A stretch of 47,938 nucleotides of DNA from an uncultured Bacteroidia bacterium (lineage in GTDB: Bacteria; Bacteroidota; Bacteroidia; Bacteroidales; UBA932): NCBI GenBank assembly GCA_902789245.1, contig CADAND010000013.1:1-47938 (forward strand). The letters are read 5' to 3'. This document shows, piece after piece, positions 31,076 through 39,847 of the stretch (within the stretch, counting starts at the first letter, position 1; the number at the start of each line of letters is the position of its first letter). The position numbers were made by a program, and so were the translations under genes. The notes beneath the pieces are model-generated. The model searched no databases. It worked only from the letters and a program-made list of their open reading frames with translations, and was not told where the DNA came from.

Positions 31076-32080
31076 ATGAAAGTAAAAGAAAAGAAGATTG
31101 ACGATCTGAACCGCGAGCTGACCATCGAGGTGGCCGCGGCAGACTATGCTGAGATTGAAAAGAAGAAACTCGCCGACCGTCGCCGCACGGCCGAGTTCAA
31201 GGGCTTCCGCAAGGGCATGGTGCCCGCTTCCCTGATCAAGCGCGTCTATGGCGAGCAGGCGCTCGTCGAGTCCGTGAACCAGGTGATCGGCCAGGCCCTC
31301 GACAAGCACATCAATGACAAGAAGCTCCACATCCTGGGCGAGCCCCTCGCTTCTGCGAACCAGCCCGAACTGACGTGGGAGTCCGGCCAGGACTTCACCT
31401 TCGTCTTCGACCTGGGCCTGGCCCCGGAGGTGAACGTGGAGGTGGAGAAGGCGGACACCGTGCCGTCCTACACCGTGACCGTCGCCGCGAAGGACAAGGC
31501 TCCGATGATCGACAGCATGAAGAAGTACTATGCCGAGCATAAGGAAGAAGGCAAGGAGGAGACCAAGTCCGACGAGGACATCGAGAAGGAGGTCTCCGAG
31601 CGCCTGAAGAACCAGTACGAGAGCGAGGCGCAGTGGCGCCTGACCAAGGATATCCGCGACTTCTTCGTGAAGAAGGCCGACGTGAAGCTTCCCGAGGAGT
31701 TCCTGAAGCGCTGGCTCATCGAGGCCAACAACGGCAAGCTTTCCAAGGAGGATGTCGAGAAGGATTTCCCGGGTTTCGCCGAGGACTTCAAGTGGCAGCT
31801 GGTGCGCGGCTCCCTGATGCAGAAGTGGGGCTTCAAGGTGGAGGAGAAGGACCTGCACGAGCAGGCCGAGGCTTTCGCCCGCTACCAGTATGCGATGTAC
31901 GGCATCGGCAATGTGCCCGATGAGATGGTGAAGGAGATGGCCGTCAACATGCTTCAGGACCAGAAGCAGATCGACCGCCTGGTCGAGCAGGTCGAGGACC
32001 GCAAGGTGCTGGACAAGATCAAGGAGACCATCACCCTCAAGCCCACGAAGATCACCGCCGCGAAGTTCCGCGAGCTGTAG
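31076..32080 (+). CDS. tig: Trigger factor-like chaperone lacking the PPIase domain
   Basis: A ribosome-associated folding chaperone, 334 residues against about 430-450 in the usual family. The N-terminal ribosome-binding domain has the signature GFRKGMVP (E. coli GFRxGKVP), and the helical C-terminal chaperone arms are clear (AQWRLTKDIRDFF onward). The central FKBP-type PPIase domain is missing. In its place is a short charged linker (AEHKEEGKEETKSDEDIEKE, about 160-180). It is the last gene of the long plus-strand run and is followed by a strong terminator. Confidence 0.85.
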   Translation: MKVKEKKIDDLNRELTIEVAAADYAEIEKKKLADRRRTAEFKGFRKGMVPASLIKRVYGEQALVESVNQVIGQALDKHINDKKLHILGEPLASANQPELTWESGQDFTFVFDLGLAPEVNVEVEKADTVPSYTVTVAAKDKAPMIDSMKKYYAEHKEEGKEETKSDEDIEKEVSERLKNQYESEAQWRLTKDIRDFFVKKADVKLPEEFLKRWLIEANNGKLSKEDVEKDFPGFAEDFKWQLVRGSLMQKWGFKVEEKDLHEQAEAFARYQYAMYGIGNVPDEMVKEMAVNMLQDQKQIDRLVEQVEDRKVLDKIKETITLKPTKITAAKFREL

Positions 32081-32095
32081 TTAGTATCCAAAAGG

Positions 32096-32130
32096 AAAGC
32101 GGCAGGTTGCAAACGCATCCTGCCGCTTTT
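32096..32130. terminator. Bidirectional terminator between tig and M20 peptidase
   Basis: AAAGCGGCAGG (32096-32106) pairs with CCTGCCGCTTT (32119-32129), an 11-bp perfect stem with a 12-nt loop. T runs follow on one strand and A runs on the other. It sits between convergent genes. Confidence 0.85.
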
Positions 32131-32133
32131 CGC

Positions 32134-33483
32134 TTATTGCCAGTAGTCGTAGAACTTCGCGATGGATTCCATGCCGGCGAAGAACTGCGAGAGGAGGTAG
32201 CTCTCGTTGGGGGAGTGGATGGTGTCGCGCTCCAGGCCGAAGCCCATCAGGAGCGGGTCGATGTGCAGGATCTTCTGCATTTCGCCGAGGATGCCGATGG
32301 AGCCGCCGCCGCGCGCGGGGACGGGCTCGCAGCCGTAGGTCTCGCCGATGGCGCGCGCGGCGGCGCGGTAGGCGGCCGAGCTCATCGGGATGGTGAAGCC
32401 GTCGCAGCCCTCGCAGGGCGTGACTTCCACCTGGACGTATTTCGGGGCGATCTTCTTGAAGTGCTTCTCGAAGAGCCGGGTGATCTCGGCGCTGCGCTGG
32501 TCCGGGACCAGGCGCATGGAGATTTTGGCGTGCGCCTCGGAGGGGAGGACGGTCTTGGCGCCGGGGCCGGTGTAGCCGCCCCAGATGCCGCAGACGTCCA
32601 GGCAGGGGCGGATGGCGGTGCGCTCCATCGTGGTGTAACCCTTCTCGCCGCGCACCTCACGGATGCCGAGGAACTCCTTGTATTCCTGCATGTCGAACGG
32701 GGCCCGGGCGAGCATCCGGCGCTCGGCGCGGGAAAGCTCCGCGACGCGGTCGTAGAAGCCCGGCACGGTCACGCGCCCGTCGGCGTCGATGAGCGTCGCG
32801 ATCATCTCGCAGAGCACCTGGATGGGGTTGGCGACGGCGCCGCCGAAGTGGCCGGAATGCAGGTCCTTGTTCGGCCCCGTGACCTTGACTTCGAGATAGC
32901 TCAGGCCGCGCATGCCGCAGTTGATGGAGGGGACCTTGTCGCTGATCATCGTGGTGTCGCTGACGAGGCACAAATCCGCCTTCAGGAGCTTCTTGTGGGC
33001 CTTGATCCAGGCCGGCAGCGAGGGGCTGCTGATTTCTTCCTCGCCCTCGAACAGGAACTTGACGTTGTGCGTGAGCTTCCCGCTGCGCACCATGTACTCG
33101 AAAGCCTTGACATGCATGAACAGCTGGCCCTTGTCGTCATTGGCGCCACGGCCCCAGATGGCGCCGTCGTGCACCTGCGGGTCGAAGGGGTCGTGCTTCC
33201 ACTTGTCCAGCGGCTCGACCGGCTGGACGTCGTAGTGGCCATAGACCAGCACGGTCTTCGCCCTGGGGTCGATGATCTTCTGGCCGAAGACGACCGGGTG
33301 GCCGGCGGTCTCGCAGACGCCCGCCTCGTCAGCGCCCGCTTCGAGAAGCAGGTCGGCGAGGGTCTCGGCGCAGCGGTACATGTCGGCCCGGTGCTCAGGC
33401 TGGGCGCTGACGGAGGGGATGCGCAGGAGCGTGAACAGCTCCTCGAGGAAGCGCTCCCGGTTCTGTTCGATGTAGGCTTTCAT
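32134..33483 (-). CDS. M20 family dipeptidase
   Basis: This 449-residue metallopeptidase has the di-zinc ligand regions YGHYDVQP, GANDDKGQ, FEGEEEISS and SDT, and the late His in DTIHSPNES. The lid/dimerisation domain lies in the middle (YLEVKVTGPNKDLHSGHFGG). It has no signal peptide, so it acts in the cytoplasm, finishing peptides taken up after secreted S9 peptidases cleave them. It is the last gene of a four-gene minus-strand operon, four bases after the previous gene. Confidence 0.93.
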   Translation of the reverse strand: MKAYIEQNRERFLEELFTLLRIPSVSAQPEHRADMYRCAETLADLLLEAGADEAGVCETAGHPVVFGQKIIDPRAKTVLVYGHYDVQPVEPLDKWKHDPFDPQVHDGAIWGRGANDDKGQLFMHVKAFEYMVRSGKLTHNVKFLFEGEEEISSPSLPAWIKAHKKLLKADLCLVSDTTMISDKVPSINCGMRGLSYLEVKVTGPNKDLHSGHFGGAVANPIQVLCEMIATLIDADGRVTVPGFYDRVAELSRAERRMLARAPFDMQEYKEFLGIREVRGEKGYTTMERTAIRPCLDVCGIWGGYTGPGAKTVLPSEAHAKISMRLVPDQRSAEITRLFEKHFKKIAPKYVQVEVTPCEGCDGFTIPMSSAAYRAAARAIGETYGCEPVPARGGGSIGILGEMQKILHIDPLLMGFGLERDTIHSPNESYLLSQFFAGMESIAKFYDYWQ

Positions 33484-33487
33484 GGGG

Positions 33488-34612
33488 TTAGTTCCTTCTG
33501 AGGTTCTTGGAGGTGAGGTTGAGGCGGTACTTGAAGGTCCGGTTGCCGTGGTAGTAGGACATCGCGAGCGTGTTGGCGTCGTCGAAGGCGATGCTGTTCA
33601 GCAGGCGGTCGCGGTAGTGGTCCTGGCACTCGGGCTCGGCCCACGCGAGGACGTAGTTCTCGTCCGCCTTCTGGTACACGACGATCACGGTGTAGCCGCG
33701 GTGGTCGAACATCGCGGCCGTGTATTTTGAAGAATTCTTCTTCCCCTTGACATTGGCGAACTCCTCCACGAGGGAACTCTCCGGCTGGAGGATGTTGAAT
33801 TTCATGTGCGTGGCGGTGGTCAGCGCGTCCGGATTCTGCGTCAGCCACCAGTCGATGGCGGCGTCGGTCAGGTAGAAGTTCTCGGGGATCTGCTCCAGCG
33901 CGGGATTGTCCTGGATGTCCTTGAGCAGCAGGCGCATCCACGGGCGGTCCATGCCGCTGAGCAGGGCCTCGTCGGAGCGACCGCTCAGGCGGTAGGGCTC
34001 CCCGCCGCTGCGGATGTCCTTGCCGCGGAAGGAGACGCAGCCGAACTCGTCGGTCTGCGGCGCGTAGGCGGCCGCGACGTAGGCCGGCTGTGCGCCCTCC
34101 ATCAGGTAGTGGAAGAAGAGGTAGCGCGTCCCGCGGATGGAGACCACGGAAGTGCCGTCCACGAACGCGCGGGCGGTCATCCCCTCGGCGTCCGCCGCGG
34201 GTGCGTCATAGACGCCTTCCTGCGTCCAGTCGCTGCGCCCTTTCACGATGGTGACGATGCGCACCTGGTCCAGGGCGAGGCCCTCGCCGCTCAGGCAAAT
34301 CGCATAGATGCGGTCCACGGCCTCCCGGCGATCGGCGATGGCGCGGAACTCCGTGCCGGCGGGCAGGAGCGCTCCGGCGATGGCTGCCGCCTGCGCCTCG
34401 TCATAAGGCGTGATGTTGAGCAGCGTGTCCTTGCGTGCCAGGATGTCGGCTGCATAGACGGACGAAGGGTATTTCTTCAGGAACTTGTCGAAGGCGGCCA
34501 CGGAAGGGGCCGCGATGGTCTTGTCGTAGAGCTTGGTCTCCGCCTTCTTCTGCGCAGAGAGCGGTGCGGCACAGAGCAGCAGGAGCAGGGCGGCGAAAAG
34601 GAGTTTTTTCAT
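33488..34612 (-). CDS. Secreted protein of unknown function
   Basis: The 374-residue protein has a signal peptide (MKKLLFAALLLLLCAAPLSAQ) and no recognised domain. Residues about 35-70 (SVAAFDKFLKKYPSSVYAAD) resemble one TPR-like helix pair; the rest is mixed alpha/beta. It is translationally coupled to the upstream S9 peptidase (stop and start share one base, TAATG) and lies four bases from the M20 peptidase gene. It is therefore probably part of the same peptide-utilisation unit. No function assigned. Confidence 0.75.
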   Translation of the reverse strand: MKKLLFAALLLLLCAAPLSAQKKAETKLYDKTIAAPSVAAFDKFLKKYPSSVYAADILARKDTLLNITPYDEAQAAAIAGALLPAGTEFRAIADRREAVDRIYAICLSGEGLALDQVRIVTIVKGRSDWTQEGVYDAPAADAEGMTARAFVDGTSVVSIRGTRYLFFHYLMEGAQPAYVAAAYAPQTDEFGCVSFRGKDIRSGGEPYRLSGRSDEALLSGMDRPWMRLLLKDIQDNPALEQIPENFYLTDAAIDWWLTQNPDALTTATHMKFNILQPESSLVEEFANVKGKKNSSKYTAAMFDHRGYTVIVVYQKADENYVLAWAEPECQDHYRDRLLNSIAFDDANTLAMSYYHGNRTFKYRLNLTSKNLRRN

Positions 34613-36459
34613 TATAAGAAAGTTTCGAAATAGTCAGTAATCTTCTCGTAGAGGTGCACGCGGGCCTTGCCGCGCATGTTGTGCTCGTCGAGCGGGTAGG
34701 GGAACCAGTCCACCGGAATGCCCTCCTCGATGCAGGCCTGCACGAAGCTGAGCGAGTGCTGGGGCACGACGGTGCCGTCCTGGATGCCCTGGCAGATGAG
34801 CACGCGGCCGGTCAGGTCCTTGGCGCGGGCGATGAGCGAGGCCTCGGCGTAGCCCTCGGGATTGGTCTCCGGGGTGTCCATGTATCTTTCTCCGTACATC
34901 ACTTCGTACCATTGCCAATCAATAACCGGGCCGCCCGCCACGGCCACCTTGAAGAAGCCGGGATTGCGTGTGGTCAGCGACAGGGTCATGAAGCCGCCGT
35001 AGCTCCAGCCGTGCACGCCGATGCGCGAGCGGTCGATCCAGGGCGCGCGGTCCAGGAGCGCCCGGATGCCGGCCATCTGGTCTTCGGTCTCGACCGTGCC
35101 GCAGCGGCGGTTGATGGCCTTCTCGAAGGCCGCGCCGCGGTTGGAGGTGCCGCGGTTGTCCTGCACATAGACGACGTAGCCGCGCTGGGCCATGAGCATT
35201 TCCCACATCCGGATGTTCCCCAGCCAGGAGTTGTTGACCATCTGGGAGTGCGGGCCGCCGTAGACGTACACGATGAGGGGATATTTCTTCGACGGGTCGA
35301 AGCCGCGCGGGTAGAAGAGGCGGTAGTAGTTGTCGAACTGCCCGTCGGCGGAGGGCGTCGTGCCGAGCTCGACGCGGCACTGGGCGTACTCGTCCAGCGG
35401 GTCGAGGGCATTGAGGATCATCTCCCGGAAGGAGCCGTCGGCACCCCGCACCTGCGTGACGCCGGGCACGTTGAAGGAACTGAAGCGGTCGATGAACTGG
35501 CTGCAGTCGGGCGACATCGTGACCTGGTGCCAGCCCTCCTCGGGGGTGAGGCGCTGGGGTTTGCCGACAATTTTGCGGCCGTTCAGGCGGATGCGGAAGA
35601 GGTGGTTCTCGATGGGCGAGACCTCCGCGGAGGTATAGTAGACATAAGTCCCGTCGTTGGCCACGTACTCCACGTCCGCATCGACGGGCGTGATGCGCGT
35701 GATGCGGCAGAGCGTGTCACAGAGGTAGAGGTTGCGGTAGCCGTCGCGGTTGTCCGTGCGGTAGATGAATTCGTAGCTGTCCTTGAGGAAGTAGAGCGGG
35801 TCCTCCGGCTCCACCCAGGCGTCGTTGCTCTCGGAGAGGATGGTGCGCACGTAGCGCCCGTCGTCCGCCCGGTACATGTTGAGGTTCATCCAGCTCTGGG
35901 CCCGGTTGACGACCTGCACGAAGATATACTTGCTGTCCGGCGACCAGGTCACGCCCGTCAGGTAGCGCTCGTCGTCCAGGTCGTCGACCTGCAGGGTCGT
36001 GAGGATGTTGCCCTCCAGGTCCGTCACGCACAGGGAGACGTGTTCCGAGGCCATGCCGGCCATGGGGTAGCGGATCAGCATCGCCTCGCCGGTGCGGGAG
36101 GTGATGTTGTAGATGGGATATTGCGTAACGGCAGACTCGTCCTTGCGGTACACGGCGAGGCGCCGGCCGTCCGGGGCGGGGAAGACACCGCCGCTGATGC
36201 CGAACTCATTGCGGCTGACGGACTGGCCGTACACGATGCCCGGGCCCTCCGGGACGGGGAGCTTCCACTTCGGGGGCTCGCGCTTGGGCCGCTCCTTGGT
36301 CAGCTGGCTGTCGGCCGTCCAGTAGAGGGGGACCTGCTCCGGGTAGACGGAGTGCCCGCCCTGGCCGACGGACTCGGCCACGGTGAGCAGGCGGGCGTTG
36401 GGGTTGCCCTCGGGGTGCGTCGCAAGGAGGCCCGCGACGAGCAGCAGCGCGCCGATCAT
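34612..36459 (-). CDS. S9 family DPP-IV-like serine peptidase
   Basis: The 615-residue exported peptidase has an N-terminal beta-propeller (VTWSPDSKYIFVQVVNR, then FNVPGVTQV) and a C-terminal hydrolase domain. The nucleophile is in GVHGWSYGG (near 485), acid Asp in QGIQDGTVV (near 559) and His in LDEHNMRG (near 593). It resembles the S9 protein at 11668, including the YMDTPETNPEGYAEAS block shared by DPP-IV enzymes. The start codon overlaps the small membrane protein stop (ATGA). The signal peptide (MIGALLLVAGLLA) is short and lacks basic residues, so export may be inefficient or the true start uncertain. Confidence 0.92.
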   Translation of the reverse strand: MIGALLLVAGLLATHPEGNPNARLLTVAESVGQGGHSVYPEQVPLYWTADSQLTKERPKREPPKWKLPVPEGPGIVYGQSVSRNEFGISGGVFPAPDGRRLAVYRKDESAVTQYPIYNITSRTGEAMLIRYPMAGMASEHVSLCVTDLEGNILTTLQVDDLDDERYLTGVTWSPDSKYIFVQVVNRAQSWMNLNMYRADDGRYVRTILSESNDAWVEPEDPLYFLKDSYEFIYRTDNRDGYRNLYLCDTLCRITRITPVDADVEYVANDGTYVYYTSAEVSPIENHLFRIRLNGRKIVGKPQRLTPEEGWHQVTMSPDCSQFIDRFSSFNVPGVTQVRGADGSFREMILNALDPLDEYAQCRVELGTTPSADGQFDNYYRLFYPRGFDPSKKYPLIVYVYGGPHSQMVNNSWLGNIRMWEMLMAQRGYVVYVQDNRGTSNRGAAFEKAINRRCGTVETEDQMAGIRALLDRAPWIDRSRIGVHGWSYGGFMTLSLTTRNPGFFKVAVAGGPVIDWQWYEVMYGERYMDTPETNPEGYAEASLIARAKDLTGRVLICQGIQDGTVVPQHSLSFVQACIEEGIPVDWFPYPLDEHNMRGKARVHLYEKITDYFETFL

Positions 36460-36887
36460 AGCGATTCGCCGCCCGTGACGATCGGGATCTCGGAAACGGT
36501 CGAAGCCGGGCTCACGGACACGATGCGGTCCACGATATAGTGCTGCATGCCGCGCCAGGGCAGCATGCCGTTGTATTCCTTGTAGTGGAGCTCCACCTGC
36601 TTGCCGCTGCAGAGCATCAGCGAGTCGGCCACGGCCTTGTCCACGACGGAGAAGTTGAACTCGTTGGACTGCAGGCTGCCGCCGCTCTTCTGGTTGCTCT
36701 TGAAGCCGGTCTGGATGAGGCGCCCCTCGTAGGTCTTCCAGACCCAGCCCTTATAGACGATCTGGTTCAGCTCGCCGGCCTTGACGCCCTCGCCGAACAC
36801 GAAGTAGAACTTGAAATACACGAACACGGCGGCGGCCACCAGCAGGACGGCCGTGATCCAGGTGATGATTTTGCCCTTGGTTGTCAT
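36456..36887 (-). CDS. Small single-TM membrane protein
   Basis: This 143-residue protein has one N-terminal membrane segment (about 8-30; ITWITAVLLVAAAVFVYFKF) and a small extracytoplasmic domain with GWVWKTYEGRL and VELHYKEYNG. From memory, Bacteroidales homologues are often labelled 6-phosphogluconate dehydrogenase in public annotation; nothing here supports that. It starts the peptidase operon and overlaps the S9 gene by four bases. TATATTTG on the minus strand (36910-36917) is its -7 box, followed by a leader hairpin GTAGGT/ACCTAC (36894-36910). Function unknown. Confidence 0.75.
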   Translation of the reverse strand: MTTKGKIITWITAVLLVAAAVFVYFKFYFVFGEGVKAGELNQIVYKGWVWKTYEGRLIQTGFKSNQKSGGSLQSNEFNFSVVDKAVADSLMLCSGKQVELHYKEYNGMLPWRGMQHYIVDRIVSVSPASTVSEIPIVTGGESL

Positions 36888-36909
36888 AATGTTGTAGGTT
36901 ACTGACCTA

Positions 36910-36917
36910 CAAATATA
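36910..36917 (-). promoter_or_regulatory. Promoter of the peptidase operon
   Basis: TATATTTG on the minus strand lies 22 nt before the start at 36887. The leader carries a 6-bp hairpin (36894-36910). Confidence 0.6.
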
Positions 36918-36923
36918 ACAATA

Positions 36924-36948
36924 ATCCCGGACACCTGGTGCCCGGGAT
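36924..36948 (-). terminator. Terminator after rpmE
   Basis: ATCCCGG...CCGGGAT with an inner CACC/GGTG forms a 12-bp stem with one mismatch and a single-base loop, just after the rpmE stop. The downstream T content is weak but present (TATTGTTAT). Confidence 0.6.
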
Positions 36949-36977
36949 CGTTCAACCTATGATGACGCTCAGAAGGA

Positions 36978-37229
36978 TTACTTCTTGCGGCTCTTGTAAC
37001 GCTGATAGAACATATCAACACGACCGGCGCTGTCGACGATCTTCATCTTGCCGGTGTAGAAAGGGTGAGATGTGTTGGAGATCTCAAGCTTTACGAGGGG
37101 GTACTCGACACCGTCAATGGTGATGTTCTCCTTGCTGGTGGCGCAGGAGCGGGTGATGAACACGTCCTCGTTTGACATATCCTTGAAAGCTACAAGACGG
37201 TAGGTTTCGGGATGGATTCCTTTTTTCAT
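36978..37229 (-). CDS. rpmE2: Ribosomal protein L31, type B
   Basis: An 83-residue large-subunit ribosomal protein. MKKGIHPETYRLVAFKDMSN is the type-B L31 N-terminus, and SHPFYTGK followed by DMFYQRY the C-terminus. It lacks the zinc-binding cysteines of type A L31. The start at 37229 is fixed by the conserved MKKGIHP; longer upstream frames run into the promoter. TATCTTTG on the minus strand (37256-37263) lies 26 nt upstream. It diverges from glmM. Confidence 0.95.
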   Translation of the reverse strand: MKKGIHPETYRLVAFKDMSNEDVFITRSCATSKENITIDGVEYPLVKLEISNTSHPFYTGKMKIVDSAGRVDMFYQRYKSRKK

Positions 37230-37255
37230 TACACTAGTGTTTTTTGAATCGGGCG

Positions 37256-37284
37256 CAAAGATAAGAATTATTTTCGTAATTTTG
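37256..37284. promoter_or_regulatory. Divergent promoters: rpmE and glmM
   Basis: TATCTTTG on the minus strand (37256-37263) serves rpmE. TAATTTTG on the plus strand (37277-37284) ends six bases before the glmM ATG, so the glmM mRNA would be leaderless or nearly so. Confidence 0.65.
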
Positions 37285-37290
37285 CAAACT

Positions 37291-38712
37291 ATGACACTGA
37301 TAAAATCCATTTCCGGCATCCGCGGCACCATCGGCGGTGCCCCTGGCGAGGCCCTGACCCCCGTCGATATCGTCAAATTCACCTATGCATATTGCGCGTG
37401 CCTGAAGGTGCGCAAACCCACCCCGAACAGCGGCAAGCGCTACAAGGTGGTCGTCGGCCGCGACGCGCGCATCAGCGGCGCGATGGTCGAGCAGCTCGTC
37501 TGCGGCACCCTCGTCGCCTGCGGCGTGGACGTGGTGAAGTGCGGCTTCGCCTCCACCCCGACCACGGAGCTGGCCGTCGGCTTTGCCGGCGCAGACGGCG
37601 GCATCATCCTGACCGCCAGCCACAACCCGCGCCAGTGGAACGCCCTCAAGCTCCTTAACGAGCACGGCGAATTCCTCACCGCAGCCGAAGGCCAGGCCAT
37701 CCTGGACCTCGCAGAGACGGGCGACTTCGACTTTGCCCCGGTGGACGAGCTGGGCCGCATCGAGGAGCATGACTTCACCGACGAGCACATCGACGCCGTC
37801 CTGGCCCTGGAGGCCGTGGACGCGGAAGCGGTCCGCAAGGCCGGCTTCAAGGTGGTGCTCGACGCCATCAACTCCGTGGGCGGCATCATCATGCCGCGCC
37901 TGCTGGAGCGCCTCGGCGTGGAATGCATCACCCTCAACGGCGAGCCCACGGGCGACTTCGCCCACAACCCCGAGCCGCTGCCGAAGAACCTCGAGGAGCT
38001 CAGCAGCACGGTCGTGCGCGAGAAGGCGGACCTGGGCATCAGCGTCGATCCGGACGTGGACCGTCTCGCCTTCATCTGCGAGGACGGCAAACCCTTTGTC
38101 GAAGAATACACCCTCGTGGCCGTGGCCGACTATCTGCTCGAACGGGCGGAGAAAGCGGGCGTGACGCCGCGCAATACGGTTTCCAACCTCAGTTCCAGCC
38201 GCGCGCTGCGCGACGTGACGGAGGCCCACGGCGGCACCTACTACGCCGCCGCGGTGGGCGAGGTGAACGTGACCACCAAGATGCACGCCGTGAACGCGCT
38301 GATCGGCGGCGAAGGCAACGGCGGCGTGATCTATCCCGCCAGCCACTGCGGCCGCGACGCCATGGTGGGCGTGGCCCTCTTCCTCAGCCATCTGGCCCAC
38401 AAGGGACTGAGCGTCAGCGCCTACAAGGCCACGCTCCCGCCTTACTTCATCGCCAAGAACCGCATCGACCTCAGCGATGCGGCCATGATCGACCGCATCC
38501 TGGACGCGATGAAGGAGCAGTTCAAGAACGAGAAGGTGAACACCATCGACGGCGTCAAGATCGACTTCGAGGCGCAGAAGACCTGGGTGCACCTGCGCAA
38601 GTCCAACACCGAGCCGATCATCCGCATCTACTCCGAGGCGCAGACCGAGGAGGAGGCGCAGCGCCTCGGCGAAGAAGTCATCGCGCTGGCCCGGCGCATC
38701 ATCGGCGCCTAA
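37291..38712 (+). CDS. glmM: Phosphoglucosamine mutase
   Basis: This cytosolic enzyme of 473 residues converts glucosamine-6-P to glucosamine-1-P for UDP-GlcNAc, peptidoglycan and LPS. The phosphohexomutase motifs are ISGIRGTIGG (N-terminus), phosphoserine loop LTASHNPRQWNALK, metal loop VDPDVDR and phosphate loop RKSNTEPIIRIY. The N-terminus and overall length suit GlmM; phosphomannomutase activity is possible, as Bacteroidota enzymes of this type are sometimes named ManB. The start at 37291 follows a TAATTTTG box by six bases; an upstream in-frame start lies within the promoter and is rejected. Confidence 0.85.
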   Translation: MTLIKSISGIRGTIGGAPGEALTPVDIVKFTYAYCACLKVRKPTPNSGKRYKVVVGRDARISGAMVEQLVCGTLVACGVDVVKCGFASTPTTELAVGFAGADGGIILTASHNPRQWNALKLLNEHGEFLTAAEGQAILDLAETGDFDFAPVDELGRIEEHDFTDEHIDAVLALEAVDAEAVRKAGFKVVLDAINSVGGIIMPRLLERLGVECITLNGEPTGDFAHNPEPLPKNLEELSSTVVREKADLGISVDPDVDRLAFICEDGKPFVEEYTLVAVADYLLERAEKAGVTPRNTVSNLSSSRALRDVTEAHGGTYYAAAVGEVNVTTKMHAVNALIGGEGNGGVIYPASHCGRDAMVGVALFLSHLAHKGLSVSAYKATLPPYFIAKNRIDLSDAAMIDRILDAMKEQFKNEKVNTIDGVKIDFEAQKTWVHLRKSNTEPIIRIYSEAQTEEEAQRLGEEVIALARRIIGA

Positions 38713-38715
38713 CCC

Positions 38716-39780
38716 ATGTTCTCCTTCCGCACCACGCCGATCGACGAGCAGCTCGACAGGAGCCTGCGCGAGGGCCGCGTCGCGTGCTTCTGCACGCAGA
38801 ACTGCTGGGATCCCTCGCGCGGGCGCTACCTGTATGACATTTTCCGCGAACGCGGGAACCTGGAACGCATCTTCTCCCCGCGAGACACCGAGCTGACCCC
38901 CGACACCAACCACATCGACTTCTCCGCCGACGAACTGGAGGGGCTGGACGCCGTGGTGGTGGAGATCCAGGACGTGGGCACGCGCTACTTCAACTACACC
39001 CGCGACGTGATGCGCCTGCTGTCGATGTGCGCGCGCATGGACGAGAGTCCGTCGGTCTTCATCGTGGACCACATCAACCCCGCCGGCCGCGTGGTCGAGG
39101 GGACGATGCCCGCCGTGGAGTCCGACATCTGGACGCCCAAGGTGGCGCACCGCCACGGCCTCACGCTCGGCGAGCTGTGCCACCTGTACTGCAGCGAGAT
39201 CGGGGCGAAGTTCCCCCTGCACATCATCTCCGCCTTCGTCTCCGACGTGGGCAAGGACCTGCTGCCCTGGACCATCGCGCCGGCTTCCGACATCCCGGGG
39301 ATGTTTACCTGCGAGATGTATCCCGGCGGCGGTCTCTGGAACAACACCTCCATCACCCCGGCCATTGGCACGGCCCGGCCGTACGAGTACTTCGGCGCGC
39401 CCTTCATCAAGAGCGGCGACGTGCGCTTCCTGCCCACGCCGCCCGGCGTGATGATGCGCCCGTGCTCCTTCACCCCGGCCGCGGGCCGCTACGCCGGCGA
39501 GCGCTGCTACGGCTACCAGATCATGCTCCAGCCGGGCGTGCAGTACCACTCGCTGCTGCACACGCTCCAGCTGATGCGCTTCCTGTCGGAGCGCTATTCG
39601 CAGTTCGAGCTGTTCGATTCGCTGTTCGTGAAAGTGGCGGACCCCGTGATCGAGGAGTACCTGCGCGGCCGCCTGACCTTCGACGTGGTCCAGGAACACG
39701 TCAAGCTGGAGGAACAGAAGTGGATCCGCAAGGCCAAGCGCTACATTCTCTACGACGACGCGCCGTACCGGATGAAATAA
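38716..39780 (+). CDS. DUF1343 / NamZ-like exo-beta-N-acetylmuramidase
   Basis: The 354-residue protein of the YbbC/NamZ (GH171) family shows EIQDVGTRYFNYT, DHINPAGRVVEGTMP, RHGLTLGELCHLY and TPAIGTARPYEYFGAPFI. NamZ removes terminal MurNAc from peptidoglycan fragments. It lacks a signal peptide and the N-terminus is short (about 400 residues is usual), so it may act in the cytoplasm on imported muropeptides or be a divergent relative. It starts three bases after glmM, linking cell-wall recycling to amino-sugar phosphate metabolism. Confidence 0.82.
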   Translation: MFSFRTTPIDEQLDRSLREGRVACFCTQNCWDPSRGRYLYDIFRERGNLERIFSPRDTELTPDTNHIDFSADELEGLDAVVVEIQDVGTRYFNYTRDVMRLLSMCARMDESPSVFIVDHINPAGRVVEGTMPAVESDIWTPKVAHRHGLTLGELCHLYCSEIGAKFPLHIISAFVSDVGKDLLPWTIAPASDIPGMFTCEMYPGGGLWNNTSITPAIGTARPYEYFGAPFIKSGDVRFLPTPPGVMMRPCSFTPAAGRYAGERCYGYQIMLQPGVQYHSLLHTLQLMRFLSERYSQFELFDSLFVKVADPVIEEYLRGRLTFDVVQEHVKLEEQKWIRKAKRYILYDDAPYRMK

Positions 39781-39805
39781 TTTTTCCCGGGTGCGCTCAG
39801 AAATA

Positions 39806-39836
39806 TTTGGAGATTTCAAAAATATGCGTACCTTTG
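39806..39836 (+). promoter_or_regulatory. tRNA-Glu promoter
   Basis: TTTG (39806-39809), a 19-base spacer and TACCTTTG (39829-39836) match the full Bacteroidota -33/-7 consensus. The tRNA begins 11 bases downstream of the box. Confidence 0.8.
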
Positions 39837-39847
39837 CATTCCCAAAC

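Noticed and set aside
36456-36887. 6-phosphogluconate dehydrogenase
   Set aside because: This label is common for such small Bacteroidales proteins, but there is no Rossmann fold and the length is 143 residues.
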